Shown here: positions 33,469 through 44,179 of the stretch, piece after piece
Layout of the letters: each line of letters opens with the position of its first letter
Numbering within the stretch: the first letter of the stretch is position 1
NCBI GenBank assembly: GCA_028753945.1
Contig: JAPNXP010000002.1
Location: forward strand, 5,208,001 to 5,272,000
DNA from: Hexactinellida sp. DTS-2022
Taxonomy: Eukaryota > Porifera > Hexactinellida
Direction: 5' to 3'
Length of the DNA: 64,000 nt
Program-made: the position numbers and the translations under genes
The notes under the pieces: generated by a model
Seen by the model: the letters and a program-made list of their open reading frames with translations, nothing else
Told to the model about the DNA's origin: nothing
Databases searched by the model: none

Positions 33469-36400
33469 GCTTTTAATATATACTACTGTAGTTCAATGTT
33501 AAACATTTTTGTTCACAATTCATTTTATATTTATAGTTAAGGGACAGTATAAGTGGTATAGAGGAATCAAAACGAATTTTCTATTTGTCGCTAGCCAAAT
33601 TATAGGATAATCTCTAAGATCTTGTATTTAGTTAACCAAGATTACAGAAAAATAATTTGCAATTATATTAAACATTTTTTGCAACTATTTCTTGAGTAAC
33701 AAAATAGCATATTTGAACATTTTCGTGCTCCCCCTAAATAGATTAACGCATGACACTACGTATATTGAAACAATATATCTAAGTTGGTAGGAATTCAATA
33801 AATCAAAATAGGTAAATAACTAGATAGTAAAAGGAATTAGAAAACGGTGTAAGAAAATTAATTTAGAACAGGGCAAAAAACTATATTTATGACTAGTGCC
33901 GAAAAATACGTATTACGCCCTTTTACTAAATAACCTTAACAAGCAAGCCTTGCAAAGTTAAGACACATAAAAGAGATTCTGCTCCCTCACAATCAGACAC
34001 TTGTAAGTCCACAATTTCCCATGATACTCTAATTCCATTTAACTTTATATCTCTGATCTAGCAGTGCACAGTCTGCTCACAGATATTCGCTGGAAGTGAA
34101 GAGTGAATCGGAATTCTTCGTTACAACCTGCTAACTCTTTTACAGACAATGCTCTTACAGATTTAACAAACCAAACATTCTCCACCTCCTTCCTATCGAT
34201 ATTTGATGCCCTATACGTTCTAACATACTACTTTATAATTAGAAGAAATTTTGCTGATTAATTTTGCTGAATTTAGAACTAGCATTAATTGCTAAGTTCA
34301 CTTTGTGCCTTTCGATTGTACCAAATGACTTTTTCTCTTTACAATCAGCTAGCAATTCATACTATTTTATGCTCTCTCTATACAGTAGAACCTCGTAAAT
34401 ACGAACACCAAGGTTGGCCGTTTCCTTAATTCGTATTAACTGGTGTCAATGGTTTTGAAAATCCTTTGAAAGGATATTATTAATGGCTTATTTGAGTTGT
34501 AAATTATTACAAGTTGTTTACTCGGGATTATTTTGAGGAAAGTTTATTTTCTCTTAATTAATTAATTAATTAAATATTTGTTTTCGAAAACTGGAAATCC
34601 GTATTAACTTCGTTGATTATTTCTTGATTATTCGGCTCGATCGAAATGGCCTTCTCAAACATAACATTGCAGGCCCGGCGGAAGCAGTTTTAAAGTGGTC
34701 TGGGCATGGCTTGACCTGCCAACTAGTTACGTAAGAGTGGTAACCGCCCCTGCAGGCTTGGTAGTGATAACTTATCATAACTTATCATAACTTATATAAC
34801 TTATCATAAATATATACTTCCCAATATGGCAACTAGGAACTTGCACTAACTATGACAGTATTGGTATTAATTTACAGTCGGATAACCTGAGGATTGAAAA
34901 CTTTCATAGTATTACTTTTTTGAATTACTAATCACTTTCAATCTTACATAGTGACAATTGTAATCTTCTGAAAAATTGGGGCAATACCAACTAATCACTC
35001 ATATAGAACTGAAAGTGATTAGTAATTTAGTTATTCCAAAATGTTGATCTATCATCAGATACTAGTAACACTAACTTTATATAATAATTATGCGATTGAG
35101 TCTAATCGAATTATCTATCTATATTTAATACATTGATTTATCATTGGCAGGTTTTCAGTCAGATTTTAAATACAAAAAGTGCTAAATTAAGAAAAGTAAT
35201 TTCTAGAGGCAAGCTTAGGGTCCTATGTTACAATAAGTTATAAAACAGCTTATTGAAATTGAACGTAATGAAGTTATTCAAATCAAGGATACAAAGTCAA
35301 TACGTTTTACATAATATACACGTATATAATATAGTATCCACGGGTTTAACTCATTCACAATGAACAGTTATTTTATGTAAGCAAAGTTGCGAAGCGACCC
35401 AAAAGGGCTCGTTAGCATTAATTAATGCTTCCTTGGATACTAAAGTAACTTTGTAATAACGCAATATTTATATAAAATAATATGTATATTCATATCGTCA
35501 TTAGGCAACACTATAGAATTGATTTATAGGACAACCATAATGTTTAGAAATAATTTAAATATTAAAGGTATAATTTGTCATAATAACTGACACTTGTGGT
35601 TACTTAACAAATCTTGGTCATTTCTGAACTATGGATCCAATGACAAACTATTATTTTTGAGTGATCTTCAACAAATCCATGGAACTTTTAATACTCCTGC
35701 ACACTGGCAGTAAAAATACTTCAGATTGATTGCTCTCATGTCTAAAAATCGTAATTAAGAGAAAACAAACTTTTTCCGAGATCAATCCAAGTAAACAACT
35801 TGTAATAGCATATACAATTTGGTGCCCTTAATTATTAACAACAAATTTTGTTTCGAATATTTGTTAATCGTAATCAGATAAGGTAGTGTTGGCTATTGAC
35901 GTAAATGATCCTGAATTATAATTACGTATGTTGCTATCAAAGTTAAGTATATCTATATACTTTGTGGAACATATTCATAAACGATTAATGAGAAGTAATT
36001 GCCACTTAAGGGTGCTTAAGGTGAAAAATGTATTAGCGGTATGGGTGGTTTTTGCGTCTTTGTATATATTGATGTGTAATTCTCCAATCTGCTCTGTAAT
36101 TGCATAACTAAGCTTAAAATGTATACAGCATATCTTAGTTCAAACTATTTTTCGAGTAGCATTAAATTCTTTAGGAAATGCCTCTCCATAGGGGTAATAC
36201 TGTTTTATTAGATTTCACTGAATTAAATTTTATAAAGTATATTCGCTATAGCTCCAAAAATTTTGTATGATTGATCAGTACTATTAGCACTACATTTGCT
36301 TAGCTCACAAGACGCCTATCCCAAGTTTAACAAATTCTTAACCTACGAATCCTAAAATTCGTCAAAAAAGAGGCCATAAAGAGGTATATTTGCTACTTGC

Positions 36401-37206
36401 TTGGTCTCTACTCAGACACTAATCGTTAGTTTGCTTCAATGAGCTTGCAAAATGATCTTTATACGATTAAGAACTATATCTGAATTTTTGAAAGCAATCC
36501 TTGTCAACTTTATTAGATAAAATTTGGGATATGTCAAAAAAACAATAATTGAGTAATTGAAGGCTGAAGTTTTTTGATTGTGAAATGCATATGTGCTATA
36601 AAATTTGTCCGTATTACAACCGGATTTAGTTTCAATATACTAGATAATTTTCATACTATATACTAAATATGTATTGAAACATCATAGTAAACAAACGACT
36701 TGATTAAATCGAATTCTATGCAAGTTTCTGACATATTAATGCAGTCCGCTTTCTTTTGGGACATCATTATCAGCGATAAATCATGGCAAACGTAGTGAAA
36801 AATGCTTTAATATACATAATATGTCTACACTAGTTGGGATACAGTATGGATATACTAATATATATTACAATTGAGTTGAATTATATAATATAGTCAATTA
36901 ATCTGTTGATGATGCATAAAAAATATAAAAAATATGCAGATCAGAATTTCTATCCCATTATCAACTGGTTTTGGCAATAATAATCACTGAGATATTTGTG
37001 CATATAAATATTAGTATAACTACACAAAGTATATAAGTGCACGATTTAGTACATATAAAACCAAGGAATGTCAATTGAGATAATAAAAATGCTACATCAT
37101 CAATAATGACGTCACCAAATTAAGATTTTGAAGACTTTGTAGAATATTTTTTCAAAAAAATTCACTTCTCACATAATTTTATGATACATTAGCTTCATTT
37201 CACAGT
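33469..37206. other. 3.7 kb without a recognisable gene
   Basis: AT-rich. Identifiable bits: a pogo-like end at 34385 ('tacagtagaacctcgtaaat') with 'ccgtattaact' echoes to about 34640; a GC-richer scrap at 34670-34765; a 'cttatcataa' microsatellite at 34765-34810; 'gcaaagttgcgaagcgaccc' at 35381. I searched this interval for a RAG2-like or other partner frame for the adjacent RAG1-like element and found none. Confidence 0.45.
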
Positions 37207-37211
37207 GTAAA
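37207..37211. repeat. Left target-site duplication GTAAA
   Basis: GTAAA here and at 40327-40331 exactly flanks the RAG1-like transposon. Five bases is the duplication length known for Transib and RAG-family transposition. Confidence 0.9.
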
Positions 37212-40200
37212 CACAGTGGCTTAATTTGGCATTTGGTAAGTAATAGGTATCTGGGTTAATTTTTACCGTATATAATGTATTATTTGCCTATAGGTTATCG
37301 AATATTAGGAATCGATTGCGATAATTAGACCTCCCCTAAGTCTTGCGGTTTTGGAATTATGACGTAATCATAATTTTGCAAAATTTTTAAAGCAAGAAAT
37401 ATTTTTACAAATTTTTGTATTTTTTAGTATCAAATCTATTTAACAATAAGAGAATGTACTAGACTATCTATAGATGACTCTATTGTGTTGTTTGAGTCGT
37501 ATTTGCTGCAACACTTGGCAGACCTTCTAGTGTGACCCTCTTCGCCGCATCTCTCACAACTCAATTTAGAGCGAAATCCTAATAAAACTGGATCACTTTC
37601 ACTAGCTAGCCTAACAAAGATGTCAATAATGTTATCTTCAAAGGATGTCTTTCTTGCTAAATGTTCTCTGTATTTTCTAATTAATTTATTACAAGCCTCT
37701 GAACCTTCTTCAGAGAAACATTTAAAACCATACCCAGAATTAACGTCCCTTAACAATTCTTCGGAGTGTGCCAAAAATTTGTGCAATGTGGGAGTGATGT
37801 TTGCCCATGGAAATGATTCAAGGATTAAGAGATAGGTACCTTTACAAAGTTTTCCAAGTTCATTGGTATAGATCTTTCTTCCACTGTTGAAGATTCTCAG
37901 AATTGCAGATAATTGTGTATGAACTTTTGAGAGTGCTTCTTTGTGCTGTTGCTCAACTAATGAAGATACACACTCAATGAACTGGGACTCGCTAGAAAAT
38001 GCTTTTCGTGCAACGCTACCAGTAGACGTCGTTCCACCTGAAGGATCCGGTAGGTCTACTTTTAAGCCGATCCCTTCAAGTATCACGTTGCGCACAAAGT
38101 TCATCGATTGGTGGATAGCAGGGGAAGTAGGTGCCCATTTTAATTTCCCACTGTTCAAATGGTATACTAGTAAATTAAACCATCGGAAAATACACGTATA
38201 AGAGTGTAGAGGAGAAGCCGGTGTGATATTGATGGTTGAAACAGGTTCGTGTGTTAAATTGAATCGATCATTGGATGGAAGAGAGAAAAATGATTCGATA
38301 TCTTCCATTTCTCCAAACATTTCTATCGCATCAGAAATATGCCTGTTAATGGGGAATCCTTGCAGTATTAACTGTGGATCCTTCAGTTCTTTATGAGTTG
38401 CTGTGCATAACTGACAGCTTGCTCCCCCTGCCCCTGAAAGTATTGCAGCCATTTTCCCATCGAACATCGATCTAGTAAAATCTACAGATACTTGACCCAT
38501 TCCAGGTATCTCAAATCCTTCATTCTTCAATTTGTCAGTGTCAGGGTTTATTATGATAGTCATAAATTGTCTGATATTCGACTCATTTTCTTTAGCAGCG
38601 CACAAAAAGATTGGCCGTTGACAAAATGGAGAGTTAGGTGTAGTATCTTTCCAGAGTTCGTTTCCACTTGAAGACTTGATGGAAATAGATTTGAAACAAA
38701 AAAATATCAATGACTTGGTAGAAGTATTTGTATTTTGTTGGTTGTAAATTGTATGACTTCCCGATCCATCTAAACCATCTACTATTTGAAAACTAAGCGG
38801 GAAATCCTCTACCAATGGACGAGATATTGTAGAAAGGATTCTGATAAATGTATGCTCCACATATTGGGCGTAGGTTACACATGCACCAAGCGGTTCTAAA
38901 TCGTTAGGATACAGCTTTATTGAAGAACGTAAAATTATACTGTTTCGCCTATCGACAAGCTTCTGATAAGCAGGAAATTGAATATAACTAGATAGTAAAA
39001 GTTGACGCAGCTTAGTATATTGCCTCTTGCCAATTTCCAGCATATCAAGAAGGAACAATGACTTATCAACATCAACTTCTTTCTTGACTACTTTACCAAA
39101 ATCCCCAGGAAAATTGTCAGTTACAATTAACTTAGATACCTTAGCTATTTGTCTGGTATCATACTCATTAGAAACCAACTGTTGAGCGAGTGCAGCAATT
39201 TTGATTTCTGAAATGTTCTCAATTTCAGCAAGTACTCTGATAGAGTCTAATACATTTGATAGCCTTGATCGCTGTTGCTTAAATGAAAGGGTGTCAATAC
39301 TCTACCTATGATGTACTGAAGGATTTGGTGTATCAGCATCGGAAGAAAGACGCCTCTTCTTCAAATCTGGTTCAAGAAAAACAGCAGAGTTCCAGAATTC
39401 TCCACCCAGTGAGTCAATCGATTTCTTAGACTTCCTGATTGTATCCCGAACCCTGGTTAGGATTGTGTATATACTATCTCTCTTAGCAACGTCTAATTCA
39501 AAATATTCCTCCAATTTGACAATCGTTTGAGAAATATTGTTGTCATTTTCTATTCAAAATTCTTGCAAAATCAAGCCTGGTTTGTGGTATGGTAATTGGA
39601 ATTTCAGCCATAGATGAGGAAATAAATACCTAATTCGTTATTGAAATAATCTTTATTCCATATATTATCTTACATTTACGTATATATATTATAAATTTGT
39701 AGATTGTCAACATGCCATTTGCATATTCCGAAAGGTATATTGTTACATAGCAACAAATAACAATCACTGGAATTTCCTTAGCAACGTAAATTAACAATGG
39801 AATTCGATAACTTTTTAAAAGTTGCGCACTGTTTCGGGAGCTAAGATTTCCATGATTATTTCTTACAACATTAATCTATAACCTGTAAAAAAATCTCGTT
39901 GTTGTCCGATGAACATTTTTTTTCCGCATACCTGAAATTTCAAATTTAATAATATTGAAGAATTTTGGACATAGAGTTTTTATCCCCTGTTAAAATAAAA
40001 ATGTATCAGTGTAACAGTAAATCAGAAGAGAAATATATATTTAGCATACTCATATTGTATATATTAGAAAACAATATAACCGCGATTCCTTATACATTGT
40101 AATTCAGAGTAAAATGAAATGTGTTGGATTTTTGGAATTCTCAAAACCACAAATGGAACTATATATTTGATGTAATTCAAAATTATATTTATAGGCGTAG

Positions 40201-40326
40201 TTTATATTCAAATCAATTGAAATTTCAAATGAATGTTAGTATACTATCTAACTTGAATTTAATACCATTTAGAATCATTTTGATTACCACAAATATTTTC
40301 CTATTTCCAGGTGTTAAGCCAATGTG
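37212..40326 (-). mobile_element. RAG1-like (Transib/RAGL class) transposon, complete
   Basis: 3115 bp. The left end reads CACAGTGGCTTAATTTG inward and the right end, read inward on the minus strand, CACATTGGCTTAACACC; the first 13 bases match at 12. CACAGTG is the V(D)J recombination-signal heptamer and CAC(A/T)(A/G)TG is the Transib terminus. The target duplication GTAAA is perfect. One gene fills most of the element on the minus strand. I see no convincing nonamer 12 or 23 bp inside either heptamer. The right end (5' side of the gene) has about 700 bp of non-coding leader. All of this is read from the sequence; class assignment follows from the transposase. Confidence 0.93.
37436..39611 (-). 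pseudogene. RAG1L: RAG1-like transposase
   Basis: DDE recombinase of the RAG1/Transib family, cutting at CAC-type termini. Start ATG at 39611; about 725 codons. The main open part (from 39178) contains, in order: catalytic Asp in GLDGSGSH (codon 38770-38768, equivalent to RAG1 D600), the conserved DTTPNSPFCQRPIFLCAAKE, second Asp in SMFDGKMAA (38461-38459, D708), zinc-binding CQLC (C727/C730), HKFLAH (H937/H942) and catalytic Glu in SEEGSEACNK (37699-37697, E962), then KYREHLARK. Spacings between these residues are close to RAG1. The tail has C-x2-C-x3-GH-x6-C (37558-37511). Defects: TAG at 39302-39304 in an otherwise continuous frame, and one apparent base shift near 39545. There is no RING or N-terminal RAG1 domain. 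Codon 39178 is an internal Leu, not the start. RAG1L and Transib are hard to separate without a tree. Confidence 0.92.
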
Positions 40327-40331
40327 GTAAA
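40314..40331. repeat. Right terminus and GTAAA duplication of the RAG1-like element
   Basis: 'ttaagccaatgtg' (40314-40326) is the inverted counterpart of the left end, followed by GTAAA at 40327-40331. Confidence 0.9.
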
Positions 40332-40736
40332 CTCGCATTTCAATTTTGTCATAAAAAAACCTAAAATTTCAACCGAAGCATCCTTAAATTGAAAGTGAGA
40401 GTAATTAATGATTTATTAATAAATTGAATTGCAGCAGGGCAACATACAATTAATTAAGCAAATACGTTATAATATAATTGATAAATTGGTAAATAACATA
40501 TAATAATCAGGAGGAGGCTTTCTGAAATGCTGGTCTTGCTTGGTTATGCTATATAGAAATTTACATAATAATTGTTTGGTTATTATTAGAATGAACAATA
40601 AATTGAATGTTAAACTTACTTGAAACATTATATGCGACAGTCAATTTCAAATTCGTGATTTGAGTATTACCCTAAATGTAAAATTCACATAAAAATTACG
40701 ATAATGCATAATATGCAAAGAACCATACCTGTAGAA
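40332..40736. other. AT-rich spacer
   Basis: No repeat or frame of note. It precedes, on the minus strand side, the putative intron of the NPKDT exon. Confidence 0.4.
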
Positions 40737-40992
40737 TGTCATTTAAAATCTTAATTTTTTTAAATTGGAGTGCAGTTTCAGCTGCCCCCCTCTTTTTCCC
40801 GCCTCTCTTCTCCCTTTTTCTACCGTTTGGCTTTCGGTCCTTAGGGTTTCGGTCCTTTGGGTTTGTGTCCTTTGGGTTTGTGTCCTTTGGGTTTGTGTCC
40901 TTTGGGTTTGAGTCCTTTGGGTTTGTGTCCTTTGGGTTTGTGTCCTTTGGGTTTGAGTCCTTAGGGTTGTCCTTAGGGTTGTCCTCATCCAT
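40737..40992 (-). CDS. Exon encoding an NPKDT-repeat, lysine-rich protein
   Basis: From ATG at 40992-40990: MDEDNPKDNPKDSNPKDT, then about eight further five-residue NPKD(T/S/R) repeats, a strongly basic stretch (RKREKRGGKKRG) and AAETALQFKKIKILNDILQ, ending at a canonical donor CTACAG|GTATGG near 40737. The repeat is a 15 bp minisatellite (about 40848-40985). The non-repetitive end and the splice donor argue for a real coding exon; the plus-strand frame (FGFVSFG..) is the mirror of the repeat. No downstream exon was identified; the RAG1-like transposon lies in that direction and may sit in the intron or have destroyed the gene. Function unknown; the charge pattern suggests a disordered nuclear protein. 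Confidence 0.45.
40848..40985. repeat. 15 bp minisatellite (tcctttgggtttgtg)
   Basis: About nine copies of tcctttgggtttgtg with g/a variants, giving the NPKDT peptide repeat on the minus strand. Confidence 0.9.
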
Positions 40993-41089
40993 GTATATGA
41001 AAAATAAATAAAAATTGTTAAGTTAATAACATCATTAATCAAGGTATTTATACTAATTTGAAGTTTAACAGTCTAGTAGAAAAATATTT

Positions 41090-42490
41090 GGCGCTAAAAG
41101 CATCTAGATTCTCTAATCGAAAATACCAAAGTTAACACAACTAATTTATCTGAAGAAATAATGTCTAGAGTATGAATTAATTAAATCGAAACATATTGCA
41201 CCGTGTATAGTGGGCTTAAGCGCAACCTGTTTTGCACCGGAAAAAAAGCCACATGATGTTTGTACCATCCTATTGTAGCCAGCGAGTGTTTGTTTCACAA
41301 CAGTCGCAATGTACGTACATATTACACGTTTTTATTTTGTAAATTGAGTACATACCAAGGCAATAAATGTAAATTATTAAAGGCTTCCCTTTCTATATCT
41401 GGTATTTTTGCAACTATCAAAGCCTGGATATAGGAAATAAATTATTAGATGCACTGTATAATAACAGAGTCGATTCATTTATATATAATCAGTAATTCTA
41501 TAATGTACAATAGTGGTTGTTATAAATTGGGTACAAAATTTTGCATAATTAATTGAGACCCTAGGAATTTATACAACTCAATATATTGCAATGCAATCTG
41601 TACTATTGAGATCCAACTCGGCTACTATTTAGTAAATCGTCAGCTCCTGTATGAATTTCAAAAGTCAGATATGCATCGTGAGATTGAATTCAGTAATATC
41701 TTGGTATTATGTATTCTGTTTCTAGATGATACGCCTTTCTTTAGGGTATATAGGAGACCTAATGGGAAATAAATTTAAACCATCTTACTGTATGTATACC
41801 AAAAGTTAACAGAACTAATTTATTTGAACAAATAATGTCTAAAGTATAAATTATTATATTACTGGTACTACCAGAAGTTCTAGAACATTCTCTAATCTTA
41901 AATACCAAAGATAACAGAACTAATTAATCTTAAGAAATAATGTCTAAAGTATTAATTAACTGATATAGAACATTCTCTAATCTTAAATACCAAAGTTAAC
42001 AGAACTAATTAATCTTAAGAAATAATGTCTAAAGTATTAATTAACTGATATAAAACATTCTCTAATATTAAATACCAAAGTTAACAGAACTAATTAATCT
42101 TAAGAAATAATCTCTCAATGTAGGAATTTATTGATTAATGACTAATCACTGGTACCAGAATTCTAGATCATTCTCCAATCTTAAATACCAATGTTAACAG
42201 AACTAATTAATCTTAAGAAATAATGTCTAAAGTATTAATTAACTGATATAGAACATTCTCTAATATTAAATACCAAAGTTAACAGAACTAATTAATCTTA
42301 AGAAATAATGTCTAAAGTATTAATTAACTGATATAGAACATTCTCTAATATTAAATACCAAAGTTAACAGAACTAATTAATCTTAAGAAATAATCTCTCA
42401 ATGTAGGACTTTATTAATTAATGACTAATCACTGGTACCAGAATTCTAGATCATTCTCCAATCTTAAATACCAAAGTTAACAGAGCAAAT
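41090..42490. repeat. About 85 bp tandem repeat with higher-order structure
   Basis: The unit contains 'cattctctaatcttaaatac', 'caaagttaacagaactaatt' and 'aatcttaagaaataatgtct'. A diverged copy lies at about 41105-41185 and a dense block of about eight copies at 41800-42490. A variant unit with 'aatctctcaatgtagga' and 'cactggtaccagaattctag' occurs at about 42110 and 42395, so the block contains a repeated multi-unit register of roughly 290 bp. The stretch 41190-41790 between them shows no gene. Confidence 0.85.
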
Positions 42491-42507
42491 TATTCCCAAA
42501 TCCCAAC

Positions 42508-43010
42508 TATTCTGTTAGTTTAGTTGATTTAAATGGTGAAGTTACTGATCTATAATAACGTTTAAAATAGTGAAACTAAATATATATACATTCTCACCAT
42601 TAATATGTCTTCAAATCTATTCCAATGAGTAGCATTATGAATCATTGATCATGATTGGTCATCTCTTGATCCCAATTAATAGATGTCCAATTAAAGTATT
42701 GCTGATTGTCTTGGAAATTATAAGGAATTAACATCTGAAGTATTAATTAACAATACATATTCTGTTAGTTTAGTTGATTTAAATGGTGAAGTTACTAATC
42801 TATAACAACGTTTAAAATAGTGAAACTAAATATCTCTACATTCTCACCATTAATATGTCTTCAAATCTATTCCAATGAGTAGCATTATGAATCATTGATC
42901 ATGATTGGTCATCTCTTGATCCCAATTAATAGATGTCCAATTAAAGTATTGTTGATTGTCTTGGAAATTATAAGGAATTAATATCTGAAGTATTAATTAA
43001 CAATACATAT
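42508..43010. repeat. 250 bp tandem duplication
   Basis: Two head-to-tail copies starting 'tattctgttagtttagttga' at 42508 and 42758, differing at only a few positions. They lie immediately after the 85 bp array. Confidence 0.9.
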
Positions 43011-43556
43011 AAAAGTATATACTCACCAAATAAAATTCCAATAAACCTCCACTCATCGAGAAAATTGTAGATGAAAGATATTTTCAAAAATAGTAGATGA
43101 AAGACGTACACATGTGTCTAGTATTCAATATGGTTAATTGCGTGTCAATTTAAGCTCGATAATTTGTCAATTTGAAAGAAAGTAGCTTAAAATAGAATCA
43201 TAAGGCGCCACAATCATCATGATAGTGTGTACTATCATTATGAAGGTGTCAGCACTGGGAGCCAGAAATTGGAAGTCATGTTAGCACTACTTCAGTAGTA
43301 CGGTCAGTCATTCTTACCTAAAACGTCTCACCTGAGGCGCCACAATCAGACAATATCTGAAAGCGTCGCACAGCAAGATTCCTTAGAGCTACCGGATTGA
43401 AAAAAATGATGAGTATCAAGAGATATTAGAAGTATTTTCCTAGATTGAAAGAATGAACTCATCTTATGAACTCATATAGAAGGGCGCTAGTTCTGACCTT
43501 AGAGAGCCTGAACTGTAAGCAGCCGACGTAATATTCATCATTGCGATGAAACATTA
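43011..43556. other. Spacer with short hairpins
   Basis: Contains 'tgatagtgtgtactatca', 'actacttcagtagt' and two copies of 'ggcgccacaatca' (43205 and 43336). No gene. Confidence 0.45.
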
Positions 43557-44179
43557 CTAAGCAAAAAAGAAGGAATCAAAATGTTCATTTCCTTCTAGAC
43601 GGCTGCTAAGTCTATGATGTAAAATACTGACTTTATGTGCATTAAAAATCGGATCACAATCAATAGGAGTGTCTAACTTATTGTGTAAATAGTTAGGGAG
43701 AATGTTCCAATTCATTGAGTTGACATGAGTACAGTCAACTGATAATATGTCAATTCCAGCCAAGGCGGCTAACATATTAATTTCAACATTTGTACCCCAA
43801 GCATTGGGTGCAGAAATAGCGTTAATATGTTCATGCAATTCCTGCTCACTGTGTATGCCAGATGTGCGCATAACATTGTAGTGATGCTGGGTACTGGTAA
43901 TAAATGTATTAATTAGATTGTTCTTTAATATCTCGAAAAAATTTCAGTGCCAAATATTATATGAGATAGAGTACGGTACAAACAGTTACCATCTGGTTGA
44001 ACATTATACACTGAAACATTCTGACCAAAATATGTTGTCAGTTGTGCTTTAAGTGAGGTGTAATAATTGCTTACTGCACTTCGAGTCTCACGAATAGGTA
44101 AAATTAGTATCTCGTGTAATCCAATACAATGCGCAATCTTCTGCCGCATTGGGATAGTAAGATTCGTCACGGTGGGCAT
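43557..44179 (-). pseudogene. OTU-family cysteine protease, one frameshift
   Basis: OTU enzymes are deubiquitinating cysteine proteases. From ATG 44179 the frame carries QPDGNCLYRTLSHIIFGTE with the OTU D-G-N-C catalytic motif (Cys codon at 43984-43982), then shifts by one base in an A/T run at 43935-43941 and continues into WGTNVEINMLAALAGIDI and a terminal NEHFDSFFF whose His fits the second catalytic residue. Total about 207 codons, the size of a bare OTU domain. The first four codons lie inside the 80 bp tandem array that starts here, so the array has grown from, or into, the gene start; the true N-terminus may be lost. OTU domains are often carried by mobile elements, including Ginger-type elements, but no element boundary was found. 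Confidence 0.8.

Noticed and set aside
33469-37206. A RAG2-like partner gene tail-to-tail with the RAG1-like transposase
   Set aside because: ProtoRAG elements place RAG2-like genes there, but the element boundary (37212) excludes this interval and no Kelch or PHD-type frame is present in it.
37219-37250. A recombination-signal nonamer inside the left CACAGTG end
   Set aside because: No A-rich ACAAAAACC-like stretch occurs at a 12 or 23 bp spacing at either end.
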